A program made the position numbers and the translations under genes. A DNA stretch of 33,624 bases from an uncultured Clostridia bacterium (GTDB lineage: Bacteria; Bacillota; Clostridia; TANB77; CAG-508): NCBI GenBank assembly GCA_934155165.1, contig CAKPGS010000011.1, positions 1 to 33,624 of the forward strand, in the 5' to 3' direction. A model generated the notes under the pieces. That model was not told the DNA's origin, did not search any database, and saw only the letters and a program-made list of their open reading frames with translations. Positions 15,933-25,241 of this stretch are shown here, piece by piece; the stretch's first letter is position 1; each line of letters begins with the position of its first letter.

Positions 15933-18248
15933 ATGAAAAAAAAGAAGAAAAATTACAATTATAAAATTAAGAAAAAAAAATATAATAAGAAAAATTATAG
16001 TAAATCTAGTTTTAAAAATGGAATTAAAAAATTTGACATTAATACAATTCCTTCTAAAAGATACAGATATGTTATTATTGGAATTGTTTTAGCTTTTTTA
16101 TTGCTATTAGGAAGAATTTTTTATTTGCAATTTGTAAATGGTTCTTCTTTAAAAGAACGTGCCTATAATCAACAAACTACAAATGATATAATTTCTGCTA
16201 AAAGAGGAACTATTTATGATTCTACCGGAAAGGTTTTAGCAATTAGTTCTCAAGCAGATACAATTTCTATTAACCCTAAAAAAATTATTGGTTCTACCGA
16301 AGATGCCACAAAAGAAAAGAAAGAAAAAGTTGCAAAGGCTTTATCTGAAATTTTTGAATTAGACTATAATGAAGTTTTAGAAAAAGTTAATAGCAATAAT
16401 TCTGTTGAAACTATTGTTAAAAAAGTTGATACTGAAAAGGTTGATAAATTAAAAAATTGGATGCAAGAAAATAAAATTTCAGTTGGCATTAATATTGATG
16501 AAGATTCTAAAAGAACCTATCCTTATTCTAATTTAGCTTCTCACGTTATTGGTTTCTGTGGTAATGATAACAATGGGCTTCAAGGAATTGAACTAAAATG
16601 GAATAATGTTTTAGCTGGTACTAATGGGAAAATTATAACATCTCAAGATGCTGTTCAAGAACAAATTCCTGATGCAAATGAAACCTATATTCCTGAAGAA
16701 AACGGAAGTAACCTAGTTTTAACAATAGATGTAAATATTCAATCTATTGTAGAAAAACATTTAAAACAAGCTGTAATCGATAATAATTGTAAAAATGGCG
16801 GAACAGCACTTGCAATGAATCCTAAAACAGGAGACATTCTTGCTATGGCCTCTTACCCCGATTATAATTTGAATACACCTTTTACACCCACATCTACTCA
16901 ACTTTCAAGCACATGGGATACCTTAAGTTCAACAGAAAAATCTACTCAATTAAATGAAATGTGGCGAAATAGAAATATATCTTCTACTTACGAACCTGGA
17001 TCAACCTTTAAGTTAATCACATCTGCTGTTGCTTTAGAAGAAAATGTAACTTCTGAAGATGTTGCAGGAAACTTTACATGTTTAGGTTATGAAGAAGTTA
17101 ATGGTATCAAAATAAAATGTTGGAGAAAAAATCCTCATGGTTCACAAACTTTAAGACAAGCTCTAGAAAATTCTTGTAACCCTGCTTTCATGCAATTGGG
17201 TAAAAAGATAGGAGCTCAAACATTATATAAATATTATGATGCTTTTGGTTTATTTGAAAAAACAGGTATAGCTCTCCCAAGTGAAACAACTGGTATATTC
17301 CACAAATTAGAGAATGTAAAAAATGTTGAACTTGCAACTATGTCTTTTGGTCAAAGAATAACAGTTACTCCACTTCAATTAGTTACTGCTATTTCAGCTA
17401 TTTCAAATGAAGGTAAATTGATGCAACCTCGCATTGTAAAACAAATAATCAATACAGATTCTAATTCTACTACAAATATAGAAACAAAAGAAGTTAGAAA
17501 AGTTGTATCAAAAGAAACTTCTGAAAGAATGTTGGATTTAATGAAATCTGTTGTTAATGATGGTACAGGTCATTATGCTCAAGTTGCAGGATACTCTGTA
17601 GGTGGAAAAACAGGAACTTCTGAACCTATATCTGGTAATGAAGATGCAGGTTACGTTGCATCATATGTTGCAGTATCTCCTACTGAAAATCCAGAAATAT
17701 GCTTATTAGTTGCTTTATATGATCCTCAAGGTCAAAGCCATCAAGGTGGTCAAGTTTGTGGTCCTGTAATATCTAAAATGCTTACAGAAATATTGCCTTA
17801 CATTGGTTTAACTTCTACAGATATTTCAAATGCAACAGTAAACGTATCTGACTCAAATAAATCAACTTCTGTTACAGTTCCAGATATTCGTAACAAAACA
17901 TTAACAGAAGCAAAGAAAATATTAAATCAAGCAGGTTTAAAATATAACTACTCTGTAAGCGGAGATGAAAATTCACTTTTAGTTACAGACCAAACACCAA
18001 GTGCTGGAACAACTTTAACTCAAAATTCTATTGTATGTTTATATACAGAAGAAAATGAAACTAGAATATCTGTAACCGTTCCAGATTTAGTAGGAATGAC
18101 TTTATCTCAGGCAGAAGAAAATTTAAAAAGCAAAAACTTAAATATAACTTATGATGGTTCAGGTACAGTAATTGTAAAACAAGAAACAAAAAAAGATTCA
18201 ACTGTTGAAGAAGGCACAGTTATAAAAGTAACATTAGGAACGGAATAA
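15933..18248 (+). CDS. Class B penicillin-binding protein with two PASTA domains (SpoVD/FtsI-like)
   Basis: This transpeptidase cross-links septal or spore-cortex peptidoglycan outside the membrane. The 771-aa protein has a 40-residue cytoplasmic tail of Lys/Asn/Tyr, one membrane helix (about 45-63), the dimerisation region with RGTIYDSTGKVLA, and the transpeptidase domain. The active sites are Ser357-Thr-Phe-Lys360, Ser414-Cys-Asn416 and Lys559-Thr-Gly561. Two C-terminal PASTA domains (about 646-706 and 711-771) follow. Bacillus SpoVD has one PASTA and PBP2x has two, so SpoVD and the vegetative FtsI equivalent both remain possible. The ATG at 15933 is preferred to the in-frame GTG at 15924 because the latter has no ribosome binding site. 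It stands alone, outside any mra/mur/fts cluster, with a promoter and a terminator. Confidence 0.92.
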   Translation: MKKKKKNYNYKIKKKKYNKKNYSKSSFKNGIKKFDINTIPSKRYRYVIIGIVLAFLLLLGRIFYLQFVNGSSLKERAYNQQTTNDIISAKRGTIYDSTGKVLAISSQADTISINPKKIIGSTEDATKEKKEKVAKALSEIFELDYNEVLEKVNSNNSVETIVKKVDTEKVDKLKNWMQENKISVGINIDEDSKRTYPYSNLASHVIGFCGNDNNGLQGIELKWNNVLAGTNGKIITSQDAVQEQIPDANETYIPEENGSNLVLTIDVNIQSIVEKHLKQAVIDNNCKNGGTALAMNPKTGDILAMASYPDYNLNTPFTPTSTQLSSTWDTLSSTEKSTQLNEMWRNRNISSTYEPGSTFKLITSAVALEENVTSEDVAGNFTCLGYEEVNGIKIKCWRKNPHGSQTLRQALENSCNPAFMQLGKKIGAQTLYKYYDAFGLFEKTGIALPSETTGIFHKLENVKNVELATMSFGQRITVTPLQLVTAISAISNEGKLMQPRIVKQIINTDSNSTTNIETKEVRKVVSKETSERMLDLMKSVVNDGTGHYAQVAGYSVGGKTGTSEPISGNEDAGYVASYVAVSPTENPEICLLVALYDPQGQSHQGGQVCGPVISKMLTEILPYIGLTSTDISNATVNVSDSNKSTSVTVPDIRNKTLTEAKKILNQAGLKYNYSVSGDENSLLVTDQTPSAGTTLTQNSIVCLYTEENETRISVTVPDLVGMTLSQAEENLKSKNLNITYDGSGTVIVKQETKKDSTVEEGTVIKVTLGTE

Positions 18249-18270
18249 AAAAGCACCCAAGTGCTTTTTT
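18247..18270. terminator. Bidirectional intrinsic terminator
   Basis: AAAAAAGCAC (18247-18256) and GTGCTTTTTT (18261-18270) form a perfect 10-bp stem around CCAA. Flanking A- and T-runs let it work for the plus-strand PBP gene and the convergent minus-strand Ca2+-ATPase gene. It overlaps the PBP stop codon. Confidence 0.85.
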
Positions 18271-18300
18271 ATTTTTCTTTTAATTATCTTTATCACATTT

Positions 18301-20979
18301 TTAGATCTCATTTGTTATAACTTTGCTTTCTTTAAAAATTTCTTTTGCTTCTTTTTCTTTATTTAATTTCTTTTGTGCTTCTACAATTATTATTGGAGAT
18401 ATTGATATTGCTATTGTTATTAACCATTGCATACCATTTAACATTGTTAATTTAAAAATATTTGCTACACTTGGTATGAACAATACTCCTATTTGTAATA
18501 ATGTTCCTAACACAAATGCTCCTATTAGATATTTATTTTCAAATAAACCTACTTTAAATATTGAGTCTTTGCTTTTTATATTGAAGCTGTGCACTAATTC
18601 TAATATTCCAAGTGATACAAATGCCATTGTTCTTCCTACTACAATTCCACCTAATTTGTTTCCTAAACTAAATGCTAATAGTGTTAATATTCCTATCATT
18701 ACACCTTCTGAAAATATCTCTTCCCATAATCCATCTGAAAATAATCCTTTTTTTGCATCTTTTGGAAATCTATTCATTATATCTTTTTCCGGCTTTTCTA
18801 AGCCTAATGCTATTGCTGGAAGTGAGTCTGTTACTAAGTTAATCCATAATAATTGTATTGCAAGCAATGGGGATTTCATTCCTAGAATTAATCCTACAAA
18901 TATTGTTACTATTTCTCCTATGTTTGTTGCAATTAAAAAGTGTATTGCCTTTCGTATATTGTCGTATATATTTCTTCCTTGTTTTACTGCTTCTACTATT
19001 GTTACAAAATTATCATCTGCAAGTATCATATCTGCTGCATTTTTCGCAACATCTGTACCATTTTTTCCCATTGCAATTCCTATATCTGCATTCTTTAAAG
19101 CAGGGCTATCATTTACCCCATCTCCTGTCATCGCTACAACTGCACCTGTACTTTGATATGCCTTTACAATTCTAACTTTATGTTCTGGCGTAACTCTTGC
19201 AAATACTGAATATTTCATAATATTACGTTTTAAATTATCATCACTTATTTTGTCTAATTCCTTACCTGTAATACTTAAATTGCTTTTACTTAAAATTCCT
19301 AAATCTCTTGCAATAGCTTTTGCAGTATCTATATGGTCTCCTGTTATCATAACTGTTTTTATTCCTGCTCTTTTACAGGTTCTAATTGCTTCTTTTACTC
19401 CCTCTCTTGGTGGATCTATCATTCCAACTAAACCTACAAAATTTAAGTCTATTTCTAATTCTTCACTTGTTATTTTACTTGGCATTACATTTATATCTTT
19501 ATATGCAACTGCAATTACTCTAAGTGCTTTTTCAGCCATTTTTCTGTTATTATCTAATATTTTATTGGTTATAAAACTATTTAAAGTATTTAGTTCTTCT
19601 CCATTTAAGTAATTTATGCATTTATTTAAAAGTACATCTGGTGCTCCTTTGGTAATAACTCTATATTTTCCGTTTTTTAATTTATGTATTGTAGACATCA
19701 TTTTTCTTGTTGAATCAAAGGGTAATTCATTTACTTTTGGTTCTATTCCATTTATATCGTTTTTGTTAATTCCTAAACTTAGTGCAGCATTAACTATTGC
19801 AACTTCTGTTGGTTCACCTACTGCTTGTAATTTATTTTCTTCCATTTCAATATTTGCTGTTGTACACATTGATGCAAGTTTTAATATATTTTCGGATTTT
19901 TCCCTGTTCGTATCTATTTTTAATGTATTTTCAAAATCTGAAATCTCTACAACTTTCATTTTATTTTGTGTTAATGTTCCTGTTTTATCTGAACATATAA
20001 CTCCACTGCTTCCAAGTGTTTCAACAGCTGGTAACTTTCTTATTATGGCATTTTTTCTTGCCATTTTTGTAACTCCAATAGATAACATTATTGTTACTAT
20101 TGCTGGCAAACCTTCTGGAATTGCTGCAACTGCAAGTCCTACAGATGTCATAAACATTTCTAATGGAGATATTTTTTTAAATAACCCTATTACAAATATA
20201 AAAACACATATTACTAAACAAGCTATTCCTAAGGTTTTTCCTACCCCTGCTAACTTTTTTTGTATTGGTGTTTCTGGTGCTTTATCTTCAATTATCATTT
20301 TTGCAATTTGTCCAACTTTTGTATTCATTCCAATATCAGTTACAACGCCTTCTGCATTACCTGAAGTTACTATGCATGAAGAAAATGCCATATTTACCAT
20401 ATCTCCTAAGTTGCATTCATTTTTTAAAACTACATTTGCATCCTTGGTTGCAGGTACATTTTCTCCTGTTAAGCTTGCTTCTTCTATTTTTAAATTAAAA
20501 CTTTTTATAAGTCTGCAATCTGCTGGTACAAAATTTCCAGATTCTAAAATTATTATATCTCCTGGTACAAGTTCTATTGCATCTATCTCTTGTATTTTTC
20601 CACTTCTTCTTACTTTTGCTGTTGGTGCTGTCATTTTTTGCAAAGCTTCAATTGATTTTTCTGCTTTTGCCTCTTGTATTACTCCCATTAAACTATTAAA
20701 TATTACAATTGCTATAATTATTATCGAGTCAAAATAATCTCCACTTCCTTCAAAATAACTAACTAGTGCAGAAATTATTGATGCAATAATTAAAATTATT
20801 ATCATAAAGTCATTAAACTGTTTAATAAATTTTATAAAAAAACTTTCCTTCCTCTTCTCTTTTATTCTATTAGGTCCACTTATCTCTTGCCTTCTCGTTA
20901 CATCTTCTTCTGTTAATCCATAATCAAAATTCGTTCTTAAATCTCGCTTAACTTCACCTAAGCTTTTTGTATACCACAT
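18301..20979 (-). CDS. P-type Ca2+-transporting ATPase (type IIA, SERCA/PMCA-like)
   Basis: This pump exports Ca2+ across the cytoplasmic membrane using ATP. The 892-aa protein has the N-terminal cation ATPase domain, the actuator loop with TGEN at 171-174, and the M4 cation site PEGLPA at 288-293. The phosphorylated Asp331 lies in ICSDKTGTLTQNK, the hinge is TGDGVNDSPALKNADIG, and the M6 segment is NLVTDSLPAIALGLE. Ten membrane helices can be drawn. The actuator motif is usually TGES; the catalytic Glu is kept, Ser is Asn. A Ca2+ role rather than Mn2+ or Na+ rests on overall similarity. AAAGGAGAT precedes the ATG. It is monocistronic, convergent with the PBP gene. Confidence 0.92.
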   Translation of the reverse strand: MWYTKSLGEVKRDLRTNFDYGLTEEDVTRRQEISGPNRIKEKRKESFFIKFIKQFNDFMIIILIIASIISALVSYFEGSGDYFDSIIIIAIVIFNSLMGVIQEAKAEKSIEALQKMTAPTAKVRRSGKIQEIDAIELVPGDIIILESGNFVPADCRLIKSFNLKIEEASLTGENVPATKDANVVLKNECNLGDMVNMAFSSCIVTSGNAEGVVTDIGMNTKVGQIAKMIIEDKAPETPIQKKLAGVGKTLGIACLVICVFIFVIGLFKKISPLEMFMTSVGLAVAAIPEGLPAIVTIMLSIGVTKMARKNAIIRKLPAVETLGSSGVICSDKTGTLTQNKMKVVEISDFENTLKIDTNREKSENILKLASMCTTANIEMEENKLQAVGEPTEVAIVNAALSLGINKNDINGIEPKVNELPFDSTRKMMSTIHKLKNGKYRVITKGAPDVLLNKCINYLNGEELNTLNSFITNKILDNNRKMAEKALRVIAVAYKDINVMPSKITSEELEIDLNFVGLVGMIDPPREGVKEAIRTCKRAGIKTVMITGDHIDTAKAIARDLGILSKSNLSITGKELDKISDDNLKRNIMKYSVFARVTPEHKVRIVKAYQSTGAVVAMTGDGVNDSPALKNADIGIAMGKNGTDVAKNAADMILADDNFVTIVEAVKQGRNIYDNIRKAIHFLIATNIGEIVTIFVGLILGMKSPLLAIQLLWINLVTDSLPAIALGLEKPEKDIMNRFPKDAKKGLFSDGLWEEIFSEGVMIGILTLLAFSLGNKLGGIVVGRTMAFVSLGILELVHSFNIKSKDSIFKVGLFENKYLIGAFVLGTLLQIGVLFIPSVANIFKLTMLNGMQWLITIAISISPIIIVEAQKKLNKEKEAKEIFKESKVITNEI

Positions 20980-21074
20980 ATATATCCATCTCCTTTGTAC
21001 AAGCTTTTTAAATATATATGTGCAAATAAAAAAAATATTACAATTATTTTAAATAAATTTTTTATCGCAAAATA

Positions 21075-21103
21075 TTGATTAATTTATTTAATGGTGTTAT
21101 AAT
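21075..21103 (+). promoter_or_regulatory. Strong extended -10 promoter of the 74-aa gene
   Basis: TTGATT (21075-21080), a 17-nt spacer and a perfect TATAAT (21098-21103) preceded by TGT give an extended -10 promoter. It lies 40 nt upstream of the start codon of the small gene. Confidence 0.7.
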
Positions 21104-21143
21104 ATTTATGTTAACTTTTTATATTTTTCAGGAGGATTTTATC

Positions 21144-21368
21144 ATGGCAACAAGAAAAATTGTAATTTTTAATGTTAAACAAAACATTGGCAAAGTTTTT
21201 GATATCAATATTAACAAATTAGAGGAAATACTTGATTATATAAATTATAATCACGGTGTTTTTACTAAAGACTTATATTTTTTTAGTAATCCTGTTAATT
21301 TTCAATTAGTTGATTTGTATTTATCAACCTTTGCTACTCCGCAGCCAATACTAAGAAGTATTGCCTAG
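21144..21368 (+). CDS. Small 74-aa protein of unknown function
   Basis: I do not recognise this protein. It begins MATRKIVIFNVKQNIGKVFD, has no cysteine, no signal peptide and no membrane helix. The first half looks like a beta strand followed by a helix (INKLEEILDYINYNHG), the second like strands rich in Phe/Tyr/Leu ending in a Pro/Gln/Thr-rich tail. The ATG at 21144 is chosen because CAGGAGGA lies 7 nt upstream; the longer reading frame would start inside the promoter. The gene has its own strong extended -10 promoter and a perfect 12-bp terminator, so it is a complete, probably well-expressed, monocistronic unit between the Ca2+-ATPase and smc. Confidence 0.7.
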   Translation: MATRKIVIFNVKQNIGKVFDININKLEEILDYINYNHGVFTKDLYFFSNPVNFQLVDLYLSTFATPQPILRSIA

Positions 21369-21394
21369 TCGCATTCTTTAATGGCTGAAACTTC

Positions 21395-21420
21395 AAAGGA
21401 CACGAAAATTCGTGTCCTTT
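21395..21420 (+). terminator. Intrinsic terminator of the 74-aa gene
   Basis: A perfect 12-bp stem, AAAGGACACGAA (21395-21406) and TTCGTGTCCTTT (21409-21420) with a 2-nt loop, is followed by more T residues. It begins 26 nt after the stop codon. Confidence 0.85.
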
Positions 21421-21520
21421 TTCTTATATTATTATATTAAAAACATTTTTTATTGTTATTAATTTATAGTTTTTAAGTATTTATCTATTATTTTACTTAT
21501 TTCTGTTAATTTCATTTTCA

Positions 21521-21545
21521 GGCGGACAGGGGCGTCCGCCCCTAC
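21521..21545 (-). repeat. REP-like hairpin with 5' GTAG (R4)
   Basis: On the minus strand GTAGG leads into a 7-bp stem, GGCGGAC and GTCCGCC, with a GCCCCT loop. It lies 40 nt after the smc stop codon and shares the flanking CGTT with copy R5. No T-run follows, so it is not a standard terminator. Confidence 0.7.
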
Positions 21546-21585
21546 AACGTTAAATTTTAATTTTTCAAATGTTCTTATATTATTT

Positions 21586-24500
21586 TTATTTTAATTTCAT
21601 TGATAGCAATTTACTTATTCCGTTTTCTTCCATTGTTACACCATATACTGTGTCTGCCGCTTCCATTGTTCCTTTTCTATGTGTTATTACTAAGAATTGT
21701 GTTTCTTTTGTAAATTTCTTTAGGTAATCTGCATATCTAAATACATTTACATCGTCCAAGGCTGCTTCTATTTCGTCTAGTACACAGAATGGAGATGGAT
21801 TTATTTTTAGTATTGCAAATAATAATGCTATTGCTGTTAGTGCTCTTTCTCCTCCAGATAGTAAAGACATATTTTGTAGTTTTTTTCCTGTTGGTTGTGC
21901 TTGTATTTCTATTCCACATTCTAGAATATTTTGTTCATCTGTTAGTATTAATTCTGCTTTTCCTCCACCAAATAGTTCTTTAAATACTTCGTTAAAGTTT
22001 TTATTTATAATTTTAAATTTCTCGCTAAATTGTTCTTTCATTACTTGTGTCATTTCGTTTATTATTTTCTTTAATTTGGCTATTGCATCTTCTAAGTCTA
22101 AACGTTGTTCACACATAAAGTCGTATCTTTCTTTTAACTGTTTATATTCTTCTATTGAGTCTACATTTATACTTCCTAATTTTTTAATTTCTTCTCTTAT
22201 TTCTTTTACTCTTTTTTGTGTTTGAGCAACATTTGATGGTTTTTCGTAGTTTTCGCATGAATTTGGTGTTAGTTCATATTCTTCCCACATTTTATTTATT
22301 ATGTCTTCTATATCTTGTGCAGTTTTTGTTTTCTTTACATCTATTTTTACTAATTGTTCTTTTAATCCTTCTATTGTTTTAAATAGGCTTTCTATTTCTT
22401 TTTCTGTTTTTTCTAATTTTTCATTAGATTTTATTCTTTCTTCTTTTAATTTTTCTACTTTATTACCGCTATTTTCTACATCTTCTTTTATCTGTGTAAT
22501 TTTATTTTTTAGCTCATTTATGTTATTCATAAGTTGTTCATTATCATTTTTAATATTAGAAAGTTGTTCTTGTTTATTTCTTATACTTTCTTCGTTATTT
22601 TTTATATCTTCTTCTATTCTTTCCGTCATTTCTTTAATAGACATTTCACTTTCTTCAAATGAAGATACAGAAATTTTAAGGTTTGTAATATCAAAATTCA
22701 AATCATCTATATATTTTTGATTATCTTTATTTAAGTTAGCAAATTCTTCTATAACCTTGTTTAATTCTTCGTTTTCTTTTGATAATTTTTCAATTTGTTC
22801 TTTTGCTTCCTCTTTAATTGCATTTAATTCTTGCTTTTTGTTTATTATTGATTCTTGCTCTTGTTTTAATCTAGCAAGTCTATTTTCTAAACGTTCTACA
22901 TTTTCTTCTATTGATACCATTTTTTGCTTTTCTGTTGCATATGTAATGTCTATCTCTTGCATATTTTGTTCTAAAGAACTTGCTTCTTCTAATACATCTT
23001 CTATATCACTTAAGTAATCTTCTTTTTCTTTTTGGATATTTTCTAATTTTTTATTTAGTACATTTATCTCTTTTTGTATACTTTCTATTTCTCTGCTACG
23101 ACCTAAAATATTAACTGTTTTTTGCATTACAGAACCACCTGTAATTGAACCAGATGGATTTATTACGTCTCCTTTTAAAGTTACAATTCTAAAACTGTAT
23201 CTATTTTTCTTTGCAAGTTCAACTCCATTATCCATATTGTCTACAATTATTGTTCTTCCAAGTAAACTTAATATAATTCCTTCATATTTTTTATCATATT
23301 TAACTAAGTCTGAAGCAACTCCTATAATTCCATTTATATGTTTTGAATCGTATTTATCAATTTTTCTTCCTTTTACAGATGTAATTGGTAAGAATGATGC
23401 ACGTCCCATATTGTTTTTACGTAAATGTTCTACTAATTTTTTAGCCTCTGATTCTGTTTCTGTAACTATGTTTTGTAGGCTTCCACCTAAGCACATTTCT
23501 ATTGCTGTTTCGTATTCTTTTTCTGTTGAAACAATATTTGCTAAAACTCCACATACACCTTTTGATAGTTCTTTATTTTTATCACAGTCTAATAGCAAGT
23601 TTTTTACACTTTTTGTGTACCCTTCTTTTTCCTTTTCTGTTTCTTGCAAGAATTTAAGTCTAGAATCTTTCATTCTAATGTTATAAGATATTTTATTTAT
23701 TTCATCTTCATATTCTTTTATTTTTTGTGTGCTTTCTGCTCTTTTTTCGTTTATATTGTTTAGTTTTTCTTGTGCTTTATTTCTTTTAGATTCTATTTCA
23801 GAGAATTCTTTTTCTATTTCTCCTTTTGTTATTCTAGAAGAATCTAATTCTGAAATTGTTGTTTGAACTTCATTTTTTAATGTTTTTTCTCTTTTTTCTA
23901 CTTCTTCAAATGTTGCATTTTGTGTACTTATTACATTTTGATTTTCATATTTTAAATCTATATTTGCTTCTACTTTTTTCTTTTTTTCTTCTATTTCAAT
24001 TTCTTTTTCTGAAAGTTTACTTGAAATTTTCTCTAATTCTGCTTGTTTTTCTTTTAATTCGGCTTCAAATTTTTCTTTATTCTTATATAGATTTTCTTTC
24101 TTATTTTCTTTTGTTTTTTGTTCTTCTTTTAACTCTTCTATTTTGTTTTTAGTTTCGTTTATATCTTCTTCAAATCTTTTGTAATTTATTTCATTATTAG
24201 AAATTCTTTCTTCGTTTACTTTTATATCTGAATTTATTTTTTCTATTTTATTTGTGCTTTCAAATCCCAATTTTTGCATTTCTTCTATTTGGTTTGTAAT
24301 ATTATCTATATCACTTTTTAAGTCGTCTTTTTGTATTTGAAATTTATTTTGTCTTGTAAGTTCATCTTCATAGTTTTCTTTTAATATTTTTTCGTCTTCT
24401 TCTATTTTGCTTAAATTATTTTTGTTTTCTTCAATATTGTGTAAGAATAATCCTACTTCAATATTTTTTAAACTTTCTCTATAATCTAAAAATTTTTTTG

Positions 24501-25134
24501 CTTTTTCAGATTGTTCTTTTAATGGACCTATGCTTCCTTCTATTTCTGTTACAATGTCATCTACTCTAAGTAAGTTTAGCTTTGTATGTTCTAGCTTTTT
24601 TTCTGATTCTTCTTTTCTTGCTCTATATTTAACTATTCCTGCAGCTTCTTCAAATATGTGTCTTCTATCTTCAGATTTATTACTCAGAATATCATCTATT
24701 TTCCCTTGCCCAATAATTGAGTAACCATCTTTTCCGATTCCTGTGTCCATAAATAATTCTAATATATCTTTTAAGCGACAAGGTGTTTTATTTATATAGT
24801 AACCAGACTCACCACTTCTGTATATTTTTCTTGTAACTGTAACTTCACTGTATTCAATTGGTAATTTTTCATCACTATTATCAAATACTAAAGAAGCTTC
24901 TGCAAATCCTAAAGATTTTCTGTTTTGAGTTCCAGCAAATATAATGTCTTCAGATTTTGTTCCTCTTAAAGACTTCATACTTTGCTCTCCTAGTACCCAA
25001 CGAATAGCGTCTGAAATGTTACTTTTTCCTGACCCATTTGGTCCAATAACTGTTGTAAGTCCTGGCATTAGTTCTAATACTGTTTTATCTGCAAACGATT
25101 TAAATCCTTGTAATTCTAATCTTTTTAAATACAT
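21586..25134 (-). CDS. smc: Chromosome segregation protein SMC
   Basis: SMC dimers with ScpAB extrude loops and organise the nucleoid. The 1182-aa protein has the usual length and order: N-terminal head with Walker A GPNGSGKS at 31-38, a first coiled coil (about 170-500), the hinge (about 515-670, with GVCGVLANIV and ITGGSVM), a second coiled coil, and the C-terminal head with the signature LSGGERALTA from 1092 and Walker B with Asp1120-Glu1121 (CVLDEIEAALDD). AAGGATGA precedes the ATG. In many Firmicutes smc sits with rnc and ftsY; here it follows the sepF-divIVA terminator and has its own promoter. Confidence 0.97.
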   Translation of the reverse strand: MYLKRLELQGFKSFADKTVLELMPGLTTVIGPNGSGKSNISDAIRWVLGEQSMKSLRGTKSEDIIFAGTQNRKSLGFAEASLVFDNSDEKLPIEYSEVTVTRKIYRSGESGYYINKTPCRLKDILELFMDTGIGKDGYSIIGQGKIDDILSNKSEDRRHIFEEAAGIVKYRARKEESEKKLEHTKLNLLRVDDIVTEIEGSIGPLKEQSEKAKKFLDYRESLKNIEVGLFLHNIEENKNNLSKIEEDEKILKENYEDELTRQNKFQIQKDDLKSDIDNITNQIEEMQKLGFESTNKIEKINSDIKVNEERISNNEINYKRFEEDINETKNKIEELKEEQKTKENKKENLYKNKEKFEAELKEKQAELEKISSKLSEKEIEIEEKKKKVEANIDLKYENQNVISTQNATFEEVEKREKTLKNEVQTTISELDSSRITKGEIEKEFSEIESKRNKAQEKLNNINEKRAESTQKIKEYEDEINKISYNIRMKDSRLKFLQETEKEKEGYTKSVKNLLLDCDKNKELSKGVCGVLANIVSTEKEYETAIEMCLGGSLQNIVTETESEAKKLVEHLRKNNMGRASFLPITSVKGRKIDKYDSKHINGIIGVASDLVKYDKKYEGIILSLLGRTIIVDNMDNGVELAKKNRYSFRIVTLKGDVINPSGSITGGSVMQKTVNILGRSREIESIQKEINVLNKKLENIQKEKEDYLSDIEDVLEEASSLEQNMQEIDITYATEKQKMVSIEENVERLENRLARLKQEQESIINKKQELNAIKEEAKEQIEKLSKENEELNKVIEEFANLNKDNQKYIDDLNFDITNLKISVSSFEESEMSIKEMTERIEEDIKNNEESIRNKQEQLSNIKNDNEQLMNNINELKNKITQIKEDVENSGNKVEKLKEERIKSNEKLEKTEKEIESLFKTIEGLKEQLVKIDVKKTKTAQDIEDIINKMWEEYELTPNSCENYEKPSNVAQTQKRVKEIREEIKKLGSINVDSIEEYKQLKERYDFMCEQRLDLEDAIAKLKKIINEMTQVMKEQFSEKFKIINKNFNEVFKELFGGGKAELILTDEQNILECGIEIQAQPTGKKLQNMSLLSGGERALTAIALLFAILKINPSPFCVLDEIEAALDDVNVFRYADYLKKFTKETQFLVITHRKGTMEAADTVYGVTMEENGISKLLSMKLK

Positions 25135-25169
25135 TTAATACTTCATCCTTTTTTCTTATTTTCTTGTAT

Positions 25170-25198
25170 ATAATATATTAAAATTCGTTATTTTTCAA
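25170..25198 (-). promoter_or_regulatory. Probable sigma-A promoter of smc
   Basis: On the minus strand TTGAAA (25193-25198), a 17-nt spacer and TATTAT (25170-25175) lie about 35 nt upstream of the smc start codon, immediately after the divIVA terminator. Confidence 0.6.
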
Positions 25199-25211
25199 TA
25201 GAATAATACAA

Positions 25212-25241
25212 AAAAAGAATGCAATTTCTTGCATTCTTTTT
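25212..25241 (-). terminator. Intrinsic terminator of the sepF-divIVA unit
   Basis: A perfect 13-bp stem (25212-25224 and 25229-25241, TTTC loop on the plus strand) includes the core GAATGCAA/TTGCATTC and ends in A/T-runs. It overlaps the divIVA stop codon by 2 nt. Confidence 0.85.

Noticed and set aside
18323..20737. Long plus-strand open frames opposite the Ca2+-ATPase, up to 373 codons
   Set aside because: They are antisense to a complete, motif-bearing gene, consist of low-complexity hydrophobic residues, and lack ribosome binding sites.
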